Origin: Kribbella pratensis
Lineage (GTDB): Bacteria > Actinomycetota > Actinomycetes > Propionibacteriales > Kribbellaceae
DNA: 64,000 nucleotides
Assembly (NCBI RefSeq): GCF_004366075.1
Contig: NZ_SODU01000001.1
Coordinates: 2,439,134 to 2,503,133, forward strand
Direction: 5' to 3'
In this document: piece by piece, positions 33,852-42,138 of the stretch
Layout of the letters: each line of letters starts with the position of its first letter
Position numbering within the stretch: the stretch's first letter is position 1
The notes under the pieces: generated by a model
Database searches by the model: none
The model's input: only the letters and a program-made list of their open reading frames with translations
Told to the model about the DNA's origin: nothing
Made by a program: the position numbers and the translations under genes

Positions 33852-34769
33852 TCAATTGCCAGCAGCGAGCGCTCGGGCGCCGGCCAGTTCGAACAGGAAC
33901 GTGTTGACCGGGGTCGGGACGGCCGATTCGGCGCCGAGGCGTACGACGGCGCCGGTCCAGGCGTCGAGCTCCGACGGACGGCCGGCGATCAGGTCGCGCT
34001 GGAGCGACGTCGTTCCGTCGGCGGGGAGCTGATCGACCCAGGCGAGCGTTCGCGGTACGACGTCCCCGGCGAGCCGAATGCCTCGCGCCAGTGCGATGTC
34101 GCGGATCTCGGTGATGGCCTCGGTGAGCAGCCGGCGGGTGGCGGGGTGGGTGCGGAGTACGCCGTACCCTGCGCCGGTCGCCGTACCGAGGCCGCCGCCC
34201 GGGACGACCGAGAGGAACTTCGTCCACAACGCCGCCCAGATGTCGTCCGGAACGGTCGCCTGGAGTCCCGCCGCGACGAAGGCGTCGCGGAGCAGACCGG
34301 TTCGCGGCGTGGCCGTGTTGTCCCATTCGCCGAAGTTGAGCTTCCCGTTGCCGAGATGCCGGATCACGCCGGGACCCTCGACGTACGCGATCACTTCGGC
34401 GGCTCCGGGCAGTACGGCGTCGCGCCCGTAGACCTCGGCGACCTGATCGGGCGCCTCGACTCCGTTCTGCACCGTGACGATCGCGGTGTCCGGTCCCACG
34501 AGCGGGCGGATCGCATCGATCGCGTCGGGCAGCTGCCACGTCTTCACGCAGATCAGCACGTAGTCCACCGGACCGATCTCGGTCGGCTCGCTGGTCGCCT
34601 GCACAGGTAGCTGCAGGTCACCCGCCGGGCTCCGCACCACCAGGCCGTCGGCCTTCAGCGCCTCCAGGTGCTTGCCGCGGGCCACGAACGCCACGTCCTG
34701 CCCGGCGGCGGCCAGCCGCGCACCGAAGTACCCGCCCACACCGCCCGCGCCGACGATCCCGATCCTCAC
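33852..34769 (-). CDS. Ketopantoate reductase-family protein
   Basis: 305 residues from GTG 34769 (GGGAG upstream). The Rossmann fingerprint is RIGIVGAGGVGGYFGARLA, with TVQNGVEAPD as the second nucleotide-binding part and WAALWTKFLSVVPGGGLG supplying the catalytic Lys of ApbA/PanE enzymes. True PanE reduces 2-dehydropantoate with NADPH to make pantoate for coenzyme A. No other pantothenate gene is near and the gene diverges from a CGNR protein, so it could act on another 2-ketoacid. I leave the gene symbol out for that reason. Confidence 0.8.
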   Translation of the reverse strand: MRIGIVGAGGVGGYFGARLAAAGQDVAFVARGKHLEALKADGLVVRSPAGDLQLPVQATSEPTEIGPVDYVLICVKTWQLPDAIDAIRPLVGPDTAIVTVQNGVEAPDQVAEVYGRDAVLPGAAEVIAYVEGPGVIRHLGNGKLNFGEWDNTATPRTGLLRDAFVAAGLQATVPDDIWAALWTKFLSVVPGGGLGTATGAGYGVLRTHPATRRLLTEAITEIRDIALARGIRLAGDVVPRTLAWVDQLPADGTTSLQRDLIAGRPSELDAWTGAVVRLGAESAVPTPVNTFLFELAGARALAAGN

Positions 34770-34783
34770 AACCCACTCCCTCG

Positions 34784-34804
34784 GTTACCGGTTCAACTGG
34801 TAAC
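34784..34804. promoter_or_regulatory. 21-bp near-perfect palindrome, divergent operator
   Basis: GTTACC (34784-34789) and GGTAAC (34799-34804) flank an inner GTT-N-AAC pair, leaving one mismatched pair and a central base. It covers the gap between the divergent ketopantoate-reductase-like and CGNR genes, 22 bp before the latter. The CGNR protein itself is a candidate binder. Confidence 0.6.
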
Positions 34805-34825
34805 AGCGATGATAGACTACGCGCC

Positions 34826-35353
34826 ATGGACACGCACTTCACCTGGGTCGGCGGGCGGCCGTCGGTCGACTTCACCGCGACCCTCGGCAAGCGGCAGCAG
34901 GCGCCGTTCGAGCGCATCCCGGAGCCGACCGATCTCGGCCGCTGGTTCCGCGAAGCCGGGCTCGCGCAGGACGAGCCGGCTGTTTCAGGGCGTGCGTATC
35001 GCCAGGCTGTCGAGTTGCGGGAGGCGTTGTACCGGCTCTTCACCGGGACGACGTACGCCGCTGATCTCGAGGTGGTCAATCGTTGGAGCAGCCGTCCGTT
35101 GGCGGGGCCTCGGCTGACGTCGGACCTTCGTGCGGAGAGTGCGGCGGTCGACGTGCCGGGTCTGCTCAGTGGTTTGGCTCGGGACGCGGTTGACTTGCTG
35201 ACCGGTCCGCTTGGCGATCGGATCCGGACGTGTGCGGCGGACGAGTGTTCGCTGCTGTTCGTCGACGCGAGTCGTGGCGGGCGGCGGCGATGGTGCTCGA
35301 TGAACAGCTGTGGAGCGCGCGCCAAGATGGCGACGTACCGCGCTGTGGATTGA
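34826..35353 (+). CDS. CGNR zinc-finger protein with ABATE domain
   Basis: 175 residues. The N-terminal region (FTWVGGRPSVDFTATLG, then DLGRWFREAGL) is the ABATE-type domain seen in stress-linked regulators. The C-terminus holds CAADECSLLFVDASRGG, WCSMNSCGAR, a four-Cys CGNR zinc finger with CGAR in place of CGNR. These proteins are likely transcription factors. The palindrome directly upstream and the divergent reductase gene fit local regulation. Confidence 0.82.
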   Translation: MDTHFTWVGGRPSVDFTATLGKRQQAPFERIPEPTDLGRWFREAGLAQDEPAVSGRAYRQAVELREALYRLFTGTTYAADLEVVNRWSSRPLAGPRLTSDLRAESAAVDVPGLLSGLARDAVDLLTGPLGDRIRTCAADECSLLFVDASRGGRRRWCSMNSCGARAKMATYRAVD

Positions 35354-35410
35354 TTGCGAGTTTCGCGCAATCGGCCAGAAGGGTCGCGGTCGGGATGGTT
35401 GATTGTGGGC

Positions 35411-35938
35411 ATGCGTACACCGACTACAACACCGGCGCAGGCGGCCGGGATGATCCGGCGGGACCAGGACCTGTTGCTGAGCCGGATCGAGGGATTGAGC
35501 GAGGACGAGATGCGGGCGCCGTACGACGTGGCCGCCGGACCGCTCGGGGACTTCTGTGACTCGTTGCACGACCTGGTCGCGCACGTGCTGATGTGGGACG
35601 AGGTCACGCTCGCCGTACTGCGGGACGCCCGGGCGGGACGGCTGCACTGGAGTCTCGATCCGCTCTGGGAGACCGCCGAGATCGGGCGCGCGCTCAACCT
35701 CGGCGGCGTCGAGGCGGGCCGGCTGATCCCGTCCGAACTCGTGCTGCACCGGTTCCACAGTGTCGGCGAGGCGCTCGTTGACGAGATCTCGCGGTACGAC
35801 GAGGAGACCTGGGCGGACCCGTCGACAGGTGCCGGGTTCGACGGCGGGATCGGGGCGCTGGCGGAGTACGTCTCGACGACGCCCGACGGGATCCTGTTCG
35901 CGCACGCGGCGCGTCACCTGCAGCCGGTGAGCGCATGA
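35411..35938 (+). CDS. DinB-like / ClbS-DfsB four-helix bundle protein
   Basis: 175 residues from ATG 35411. DQDLLLSRIEGLSEDEM, HDLVAHVLMWDEV and an HAARHLQPV C-terminus give the His-rich four-helix plan of DinB/mycothiol-dependent maleylpyruvate isomerase and ClbS folds. These bind a metal by three His and often act in thiol transfer or toxin removal. It ends in an ATGA overlap with the following esterase gene, so both are made together. Function unproven. Confidence 0.65.
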   Translation: MRTPTTTPAQAAGMIRRDQDLLLSRIEGLSEDEMRAPYDVAAGPLGDFCDSLHDLVAHVLMWDEVTLAVLRDARAGRLHWSLDPLWETAEIGRALNLGGVEAGRLIPSELVLHRFHSVGEALVDEISRYDEETWADPSTGAGFDGGIGALAEYVSTTPDGILFAHAARHLQPVSA

Positions 35939-36816
35939 CGCCCGAGCTCGTCGACAGCCCGGAGTACGGGCCGGAGACGGACGCGCTGCGGAAGGTGCTC
36001 GCCGATCAGCCCGGCTACCCCGAGCTCGATCCGTACCAGGCGTTACTGCTGGATCGGGAGGAGCTGCCGGATCCGGCGCTGGCGGGTGAGCGTGATCCGC
36101 GGCCGGGGATCGAGGACGTCGTGATCGAGCTGCCGGGGCGGTCCCTCGAGGCGCGGATCTACGGCATGTCGCCGGAGCCTCGACCGGTTCTGCTCTGGTT
36201 GCACGGTGGTTCTTTCATCGGCGGGCATTTGCGGGACATCGAGTACGCGACGTCCGGGATAGCTGCCGACGGCAACGTTACTGTTGTCTCCCTCAACTAT
36301 CGGCTCGCGCCGGAGAATCCTTATCCAGCAGGGCTTCTCGACGTTCACCACACGCTTCAGTGGATCCGCGAGAACCTCGACGGCGACGGGCGGGTTGCGG
36401 TGGGCGGTCAGAGTGCGGGCGCGGCCTTGGCCGCCGGGGCGTGTCTGCTCGCTCGGGACCAAGGTGGTCCTGTCCCCGATCGTCAGATCCTGTGCTATCC
36501 GACGCTGGATTTGCGCCCGGACGCCGAGTGGCACGAGTGGTACTTCCCCACGGACGACGTACCGGCAACCGCCGTACCACTGCGGGCCGACTCGCTCGCG
36601 GGGCTTCCGCCGACGCTCATGGTGGCGGCCGGGCGGGACTCGTTGCGCGACGACGCGCTGGCGTATGCGGGTCGCCTGGAGCAGGACGGCGTACCGATGC
36701 GGCTGGTCGAGTACGCGGACACGATGCACGCGTTCCTGAACTTTCCGGGCGCACTGTCCGCCGGCCGCCACGCGGTCGAACTCATCGCCGCGGACCTTCG
36801 TGCTGCGTTTTCCTAG
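35935..36816 (+). CDS. Alpha/beta hydrolase, HSL-type esterase
   Basis: 293 residues with ATG in the overlap with the DinB-like gene. VLLWLHGGSFIGG supplies the HGG oxyanion hole, GGQSAGAALAAG the nucleophile Ser, and YADTMHAFLNFPG the catalytic His, with Asp near GRDSLRDDALAY. This is the hormone-sensitive-lipase family of cytoplasmic carboxylesterases. Short TTTCCTA repeats occur at and just after its stop codon (36807-36831). Confidence 0.87.
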   Translation: MTPELVDSPEYGPETDALRKVLADQPGYPELDPYQALLLDREELPDPALAGERDPRPGIEDVVIELPGRSLEARIYGMSPEPRPVLLWLHGGSFIGGHLRDIEYATSGIAADGNVTVVSLNYRLAPENPYPAGLLDVHHTLQWIRENLDGDGRVAVGGQSAGAALAAGACLLARDQGGPVPDRQILCYPTLDLRPDAEWHEWYFPTDDVPATAVPLRADSLAGLPPTLMVAAGRDSLRDDALAYAGRLEQDGVPMRLVEYADTMHAFLNFPGALSAGRHAVELIAADLRAAFS

Positions 36817-36829
36817 TTTCCTAGTTTTC

Positions 36830-37555
36830 CTAATGGTCGGCGCGGTGGGTGAAGAAGCGGGCCGGGTTGCCGGCGGCGCGCGGGTTCGACGCCAGCCAGA
36901 TCGCGAAAGAGTCGGGGTGGCGGCGTTCGAGTTCGTCGAGGTAGGCACGGCGTACGTCGACCATCGCCTGTCTCCGGTCGGGTCCCATCGCACGCTGGAG
37001 CTGGGTGAAGCTTCGCCGCCAGGCGAGGCACAGCTCCTCGTCGCTCAGCTCGCCGACGCTCCGCACCACGGCGACGAGGTACTTCGGCATCGGTAAGCCC
37101 GCGGCCGGGTCGTCCTCGGCGCGGACCGCGTTCAATTGGCGGTTCGATGCCTTGGGCAACCTGATCGTCCGGCGCGGCCGTTCCCGCGCCGGCCGGTCGG
37201 CCCGGCCCGAGCGCAACCAGCCGATGACCGGCGGAGACACGCCGACCATCAGCAGGAGCAGCGTCACGGTGCGGACTCCGATCGCGGCGGCGTACCCGCA
37301 GATCGCGAGAACGCACAGCCCGCCGAGCACCGCACCGCGGGGAACCATGTTGAGTAGGTCAGAGGTCGGCAGATCGCGGCCGAGACCGATGCTGAGACAA
37401 ATTGCGCCGGCGGTGAAGGCGGCGATCATGAAGACCACCAGGTTCGTCCCCGGTGACACGAACACCAGCGCGCTGACCACACCGAGAATGGCCAGCAGTC
37501 CCACGGCTGCCCGCCAGATCCGCTGATACCGCAGCTCGACGTCCACCATGCTCAC
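36830..37555 (-). CDS. Hypothetical membrane protein
   Basis: About 241 residues; start is uncertain among GTG 37555, ATG 37549 and GTG 37546, none with a convincing ribosome site. Four hydrophobic helices lie in residues about 15-35, 38-55, 73-92 and 94-112. A basic linker follows, then a soluble C-terminal domain with MPKYLVAVVRSVGELSDEE and DVRRAYLDELERRHPDSFA. That last domain resembles small actinobacterial modules of unknown role. Function unknown. Confidence 0.65.
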   Translation of the reverse strand: MSMVDVELRYQRIWRAAVGLLAILGVVSALVFVSPGTNLVVFMIAAFTAGAICLSIGLGRDLPTSDLLNMVPRGAVLGGLCVLAICGYAAAIGVRTVTLLLLMVGVSPPVIGWLRSGRADRPARERPRRTIRLPKASNRQLNAVRAEDDPAAGLPMPKYLVAVVRSVGELSDEELCLAWRRSFTQLQRAMGPDRRQAMVDVRRAYLDELERRHPDSFAIWLASNPRAAGNPARFFTHRADH

Positions 37556-37601
37556 CCAGTGCCCATCGCCCGGTCCTCCAACCGGAGTCGAGTGGCTCCC
37601 C

Positions 37602-38462
37602 CTAGACCAGTGTTACTCGTTTCAGGGCAGTAATGAAGGCCGCCGTGGCCGGCGGGTCGGGCGGTTCGCCGTACGTGGCGAGCAAGATGCGGCGAACGAC
37701 CGGCAACTCGGTCGATCGCACCCCGTCGGCGAGGTGCGCCCGCAACGCCAGACCGGGCGTGGTGGTGACACCGAGACCGGCGCGGACGAGGGCCTGCTTG
37801 ACGATCACATCGTCGCTGGTGAAGGCGATCCGCGGCGTGAAGCCGGCGTCCGCGCAGTGCTGCAGCAGCTCGTGGCGGCAGTTCACGCAGCCTGCGATCC
37901 AGTCCGAGTCCCGATGGTCGGCGAGGGTTTCTCCGGTCCGGCGGCTGAGCAGATGGATCGGGTCGTCACGCAGGTACGTGTATCTGATGCCGTCGTCCGG
38001 CTGCTCGTCGTCGTACCGGAAGACGATCGCGAGATCGATCGCACCTGCCCGCAACTGCTGGACGGCAACCCGCGGGTGGACGTCGGTGAGTTGGAACTGG
38101 AGGTTCGGGTGCTCGCGGCGGAGCTCGGCCGCCGCGGGTGGGACGAGTTCGCTGAGCGCCGAGCTGAAGGCGCCGACCCGGACCAGGCCGGAGCGCAGGC
38201 CGACGAGGGCGGCGAGCTCGGCGTCGGCGGCGTCGACGCGGCCGACGATCTCCGCGGCGCGGCGGGCGAGCACCTCGCCCTCCGGGGTGAGCCGAATGCC
38301 GCGGCCGGCCTTCTGGACGAGCTTCGCGCCGGTCGCGGCCTCGAGCCGGGCGAGATGGTGGCTCACGGTGGGTTGTGTGTAGTGCAGCGCCGCGGCCGCC
38401 GCGGTGACCGAACCGTGCGCGGCGACCGCGGCCAGCACGCGCAACCGGACGAGATCGAGCAT
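37602..38462 (-). CDS. LysR-family transcriptional regulator
   Basis: 286 residues. The winged HTH at the N-terminus (LVRLRVLAAVAAHGSVTAAAAAL, then TQPTVSHHLARLEAATG) precedes a periplasmic-binding-like effector domain. It diverges from the dihydrofolate-reductase-like gene; LysR regulators usually control the divergent neighbour and themselves. A repeated GCATGTATC lies in the gap. Effector unknown. Confidence 0.87.
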   Translation of the reverse strand: MLDLVRLRVLAAVAAHGSVTAAAAALHYTQPTVSHHLARLEAATGAKLVQKAGRGIRLTPEGEVLARRAAEIVGRVDAADAELAALVGLRSGLVRVGAFSSALSELVPPAAAELRREHPNLQFQLTDVHPRVAVQQLRAGAIDLAIVFRYDDEQPDDGIRYTYLRDDPIHLLSRRTGETLADHRDSDWIAGCVNCRHELLQHCADAGFTPRIAFTSDDVIVKQALVRAGLGVTTTPGLALRAHLADGVRSTELPVVRRILLATYGEPPDPPATAAFITALKRVTLV

Positions 38463-38515
38463 GTATCGATCCTATCTATGCTTCGGTCGCCACATTGGCA
38501 TTGGACGCATGTATC
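38459..38515. promoter_or_regulatory. Direct GCATGTATC repeats, possible LysR sites
   Basis: GCATGTATC occurs at 38459-38467 (spanning the LysR start codon) and 38507-38515, 48 bp apart, inside the LysR/reductase divergent region. Positions suit LysR contacts near both promoters, but the elements are direct rather than the usual T-N11-A dyads. Confidence 0.3.
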
Positions 38516-38537
38516 AGTCCGGAGCAGGCTGGACGCC

Positions 38538-39059
38538 ATGACCGGCACAGTGATCTGGCACATGACGATGTCCCTCGACGGCTTCATCGGGGACCGCGAC
38601 GACAGCGTCGACTGGATGTCCGCTGCCGACGGCGGCCCGTCTCGGCTCGGCGCCGAGGTGATCGCGACGTGCGGCGCATTCCTGTGCGGCGGCAAACGCG
38701 TCGAGGCGGTCGGCGAGAACCGACCGTACGGCGGGGCTTGGCAAGGCCCGATCCTCATCTACACCCGCAAGGACCCGGCCACGAACCCGATCCCGGAATT
38801 CACCTACGTCTCCGGCGACATCCGGGACGTCGTAGCTCAAGGCCTCGAGGCAGCCGCCGGCAAGAACCTGGTCGTCACCGGCGGCGCGGTCCCCCGCCTA
38901 GCGGTCGAAGCCGGTCTCGTGGACGAGGTCGTCCTCCACATCATCCCCGTCCTTCTAGGCGAGGGTGTCCGCTTCTACGACAGCCCCGGCGTACACCCCA
39001 CGAAACTGAAGCTCCTGACCGCCGAGAACCTGAACTATCGGTTCGAGGTCCTGAAATAG
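38538..39059 (+). CDS. Dihydrofolate reductase-family protein (RibD C-terminal-like)
   Basis: 173 residues from ATG 38538; the open frame upstream is the LysR antisense shadow. VIWHMTMSLDGFIGDRD at the start, VVTGGAVPRLAVEAGLVDEV, and HIIPVLLGEGVRFYD are typical of the YwjB/RibD-C DHFR-like reductases, not true folate enzymes. They use NADPH on unknown small substrates. The LacI operator at 39059 starts on its last base. Confidence 0.82.
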   Translation: MTGTVIWHMTMSLDGFIGDRDDSVDWMSAADGGPSRLGAEVIATCGAFLCGGKRVEAVGENRPYGGAWQGPILIYTRKDPATNPIPEFTYVSGDIRDVVAQGLEAAAGKNLVVTGGAVPRLAVEAGLVDEVVLHIIPVLLGEGVRFYDSPGVHPTKLKLLTAENLNYRFEVLK

Positions 39060-39074
39060 TGCAACCGGTTGCAC
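39059..39074. promoter_or_regulatory. LacI operator 1, 16-bp perfect palindrome
   Basis: GTGCAACCGGTTGCAC is a perfect palindrome with the central CpG typical of LacI-family sites. It lies 20 bp before the LacI start, and an almost identical copy follows the gene at 40117. This placement points to autoregulation. Confidence 0.75.
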
Positions 39075-39093
39075 GGACCTTTATGGTGTGGGC

Positions 39094-40107
39094 ATGGCAT
39101 CACGTGCCGGCCGGGCGCCGGGGGTCACCATCGGGGACGTCGCGACCGCCGCCCAGGTTTCGCGGTCGACGGTGTCGCGTGCCTTCACCCGGCCGCAGCT
39201 GCTCAGCCAGGAGACCGTGAAGCACGTCCGCGCGGTCGCGATGCGGCTCGGGTACGTCGGCAACCAGGCGGCGCGGGCGCTGTCGACGGGACGGTTCGGG
39301 AACATCGCGGTCGTCGTACCGGATATCGCGAACCCGTTCTTCCCGCCGCTGGTGCGAAGCCTGCAACTGGCCGCGGAGACCGCCGACCTCGCGGTGTTCC
39401 TCGGTGACTCCGACGAGTCCGCGGAGCGGGAGGCCAAGCTGATCGCCCGGCTCGCGCCGCAGGTCGAGGGGTTCGTGCTCGCGTCGCCGAGGCTGTCCGA
39501 GAAGTTGATCCGCGAGCTGGCGGCGACCCGTCCCACTGTCCTGGTCAACCGCGATCTGGACGGGATCCCGCGGGTGCTGATCGACTCGTCGGGCGGGATG
39601 ACCGAGGCCGTACTGCTGTTGAAGAAGCTCGGCCACCAGCGACTCGCGTACCTGGCCGGGCCGCGCGACTCGTGGTCGGACCAGCAGCGGCGGGAGGCGC
39701 TGACGCAGACGTCCGCCAAGGCGGGGCTGACGGTGGAGATCGTCGAGGTCGGGCGGCCGACCTACGCGGCCGGGCGGGACTCGGTGTCGGCGGTCGTCCG
39801 ATCGGGAGCGACCGCGGCCATCGCGTTCGACGACGTGGTGTCGCAGGGCGTGCTGGCCGGGCTCGAGGTGCGCGGCATCTCGGTGCCGACGGACTTCAGC
39901 CTGGTCGGCTGCGACGACACGCTCGCGGCACTCACGACGCCGGCCCTGACCAGTGTCTCGGCGGGTGCCGCAACCGCCGGTACGGCGGCCGCGAAACTGC
40001 TCGTCAACCTGCTGGAGGCCGTCGAGCCGAGCGCCGATTGCGTCACGATCGCGACCCACCTGGTCACGCGCGCGACGACCGCGGCGGCACCGAAGTCGAC
40101 GTTCTGA
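39094..40107 (+). CDS. LacI-family repressor of the oxidoreductase operon
   Basis: 337 residues from ATG 39094 (a GTG at 39088 is also in frame). The HTH is TIGDVATAAQVSRSTVSRAF with hinge GNQAARALSTGR, then a periplasmic-binding-type sugar domain (FGNIAVVVPDIANPFFPPLV; FSLVGCDDTLAALTTPALT). Matching operators lie before it and between it and the Gfo/Idh/MocA genes. It should repress both until a sugar or cyclitol-type ligand is bound. Ligand unknown; the oxidoreductase set suggests an inositol-like or keto-sugar compound. Confidence 0.9.
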   Translation: MASRAGRAPGVTIGDVATAAQVSRSTVSRAFTRPQLLSQETVKHVRAVAMRLGYVGNQAARALSTGRFGNIAVVVPDIANPFFPPLVRSLQLAAETADLAVFLGDSDESAEREAKLIARLAPQVEGFVLASPRLSEKLIRELAATRPTVLVNRDLDGIPRVLIDSSGGMTEAVLLLKKLGHQRLAYLAGPRDSWSDQQRREALTQTSAKAGLTVEIVEVGRPTYAAGRDSVSAVVRSGATAAIAFDDVVSQGVLAGLEVRGISVPTDFSLVGCDDTLAALTTPALTSVSAGAATAGTAAAKLLVNLLEAVEPSADCVTIATHLVTRATTAAAPKSTF

Positions 40108-40116
40108 TGCGTTGAC

Positions 40117-40132
40117 GTGCAACCGGTTGCAT
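40117..40132. promoter_or_regulatory. LacI operator 2
   Basis: TGCAACCGGTTGCA (40118-40131), a perfect 14-bp palindrome and the core of operator 1, extended by G at 40117. It lies 16 bp before the first oxidoreductase start, so binding would block the operon promoter. Confidence 0.75.
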
Positions 40133-40147
40133 GCTGGAATCACGAAC

Positions 40148-41110
40148 ATGACGCGTATCGCCATCGCCGGCGCCGCCCATCCGCACGTGGCCTATGCCAC
40201 CGCGGAGGTCGATCAGGTCGCGGCGTACGAGCTGGTCGCGGTGGCTGATCCGTCCCGCGAGACCGCCGAGCGGTGGGCCACGCCGTACGACGCCAAGGTG
40301 TTCACCGACCACCAGCAGATGCTGCGCAAGGTCGAGCCCGATGTCGTCATGGTCGCCGGGATCTACGGCGACCGCGGTCAGGTTGTGGTCGACGCTCTGA
40401 ACGCCGGCTGCCACGTGATCGCCGACAAGCCGCTGTGTACGACGCTCGAGGACCTCGACGCGATCGCCGAGGCCGCGGAGCGGACCGGCCGCCACGTGAC
40501 CCTTCTGCTGGAGAAGCGGTACTACCCCGTCACCCTCGCCGCACTGGGAATCGCGGACCAGCTCGGCACGATCCACGGCGTGACGTCGTCCGGCCCGCAC
40601 AAACTGAACCGCCCGACGCGTCCGGCGTGGTTCTTCGAACGCGCGCGGTACGGCGGACTCCTCAACGACCTCGCCGTCCACGACATCGACGCTGCCCTGC
40701 TCTTCACCGGGCTCACCAGCGGGACCGTGAGTGGCTCGATCGTGGACAGCTCGTACGGCGTCGCGACGCTCAGCGGACCCGGTGCGGTCATCACCGCGGG
40801 CGTGGACTGGATGAACCCGGCTGGCTCGCCCGTGCACGGTGACTACCGGATGAAACTCGTCGGCACCGGAGGCACCGCCGAACTGCTCTGGGCGCGCAAT
40901 CGCCTCGTCCTCACCACGACCGACCTGGCGCCGCACGACGTACTGCTGCCTGCCGGTCATCGGCCGGCCGAGCTGGTCCTGCAGGCACTTGCTGCGGGCA
41001 ACGAACCGGACATCACCACCGAGCGCGGCCTACTGGCGACGCGGCTCGCACTCCTCGCGCAACGGTCCGCCGAGAACGGCGGCGTACCCATCTCCTGGAC
41101 GACCGACTGA
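40148..41110 (+). CDS. Gfo/Idh/MocA-family oxidoreductase (first of three)
   Basis: 320 residues from ATG 40148. The N-terminus RIAIAGAAHPHVAYATAEV is a Rossmann fold with a modified GxGxxG, and CHVIADKPLCTTLEDLD is the DKP form of the EKP motif that binds NAD(P) and substrate. HDIDAALLF carries the expected catalytic-region His/Asp. It should oxidise a sugar or cyclitol hydroxyl. It is the first gene after operator 2 and is 11 bp from the next oxidoreductase, so it belongs to the LacI-controlled operon. Confidence 0.85.
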   Translation: MTRIAIAGAAHPHVAYATAEVDQVAAYELVAVADPSRETAERWATPYDAKVFTDHQQMLRKVEPDVVMVAGIYGDRGQVVVDALNAGCHVIADKPLCTTLEDLDAIAEAAERTGRHVTLLLEKRYYPVTLAALGIADQLGTIHGVTSSGPHKLNRPTRPAWFFERARYGGLLNDLAVHDIDAALLFTGLTSGTVSGSIVDSSYGVATLSGPGAVITAGVDWMNPAGSPVHGDYRMKLVGTGGTAELLWARNRLVLTTTDLAPHDVLLPAGHRPAELVLQALAAGNEPDITTERGLLATRLALLAQRSAENGGVPISWTTD

Positions 41111-41121
41111 AGAGAGGTCCT

Positions 41122-42135
41122 ATGCGTTTCGCCCTCATCGGCGCCGGCACGATCGGCGCCGTGCACGCTCGCCTCATCGAAGCTCTCGGTGACGAGGCTG
41201 TGCTGGCTGCCGTCGTCGACCAGAACCTCGAACGCGCCGGCAAACTCGTCTCGCAGTACGGCGGCCGGGCCTATGCGACACCGGCCGAGGCGTACGCCGG
41301 GGAGGAGGTCGACGCCGTCGGGATCTGTCTGCCGAGCGCACTGCATGCCGATGTCGCGGTCGAAGCGCTGCGGGCCGGCAAACATGTGATCGTCGAGAAG
41401 CCCGTCGACATCACGCTGGCCGCCGCCGACCGGTTGATCGAGGCGCAGCGGGACACCGGGCTGACCGTCTCGGTGATCAGCCAGCGCCGGTTTCAGCCGC
41501 CGGTCGCGCAGATCCGGGCCGCGATCGACAGCGGCACTCTCGGCCGTGTGACGTCCGGAATCGCCGAGTCGGCGTTCTTCCGGCCGCAGTCCTACTACGA
41601 CGGCGACGACTGGCGCGGCACGCTCGCGATCGACGGCGGCGGCGCCTTGATGAACCAGGGCATCCACGCGCTCGACCTGCTGGTCTGGATGCTCGGCCGG
41701 CCGGTCCAGGTGAGCGCGCAGACCGGGCGGCTCGCCCACTCGGGGATCGAGGTCGAGGACCTCGCCGGTGCATCGATCGTCTTCGAGAGTGGGGCGATCG
41801 GGCTGATGCTGGCCAGTACGGCGGCCTACCCGGGCCGTCCGGTGCGGCTGACGATCCACGGCGATCAAGGGACAGCAGTCCTCGACGACGATGAGCTCGC
41901 GTACTTCGCCGCGGCGAATGCCGACGCGCCCAAGGCGCCGGTGCTGAAAGGGCCGGACGGGTGGGGGCCGGTCGAGCTCGCGCATCTCGCGCAGTACCGC
42001 GACTTCATCGGCGCCGTCCGCGAAGGCCGCCCGCCGGCGGTGACCCTGGAGGCCGGGCGGCGGTCGTTGGCGACTGTGCTGGCTGTCTACGAGTCCGCCC
42101 GTTCAGGGCAACCGGTCGAACTGAAAGAGGACTGA
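41122..42135 (+). CDS. Gfo/Idh/MocA-family oxidoreductase (second of three)
   Basis: 337 residues, AGAGAGG upstream. ALIGAGTIGAVHARLIEAL is a proper GxGxxG NAD(P) site; GKHVIVEKPVDITLAAADR is the EKP motif and GALMNQGIHALDLLVWMLG the conserved His region of inositol dehydrogenase-like enzymes. It is the most canonical of the three. In the operon it probably carries out an NAD-dependent step on the same sugar or cyclitol. Exact substrate unknown. Confidence 0.87.
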   Translation: MRFALIGAGTIGAVHARLIEALGDEAVLAAVVDQNLERAGKLVSQYGGRAYATPAEAYAGEEVDAVGICLPSALHADVAVEALRAGKHVIVEKPVDITLAAADRLIEAQRDTGLTVSVISQRRFQPPVAQIRAAIDSGTLGRVTSGIAESAFFRPQSYYDGDDWRGTLAIDGGGALMNQGIHALDLLVWMLGRPVQVSAQTGRLAHSGIEVEDLAGASIVFESGAIGLMLASTAAYPGRPVRLTIHGDQGTAVLDDDELAYFAAANADAPKAPVLKGPDGWGPVELAHLAQYRDFIGAVREGRPPAVTLEAGRRSLATVLAVYESARSGQPVELKED

Positions 42136-42138
42136 CCC

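Noticed and set aside
36807..36831. TTTCCTA short repeats after the HSL esterase
   Set aside because: Only three short copies, no pairing or T-run; too small to call.
37548..38537. Apparent 5' extension of the DHFR-like gene into a 503-residue protein
   Set aside because: The extension is the antisense of the LysR gene; the ATG at 38538 gives a complete family-length protein.
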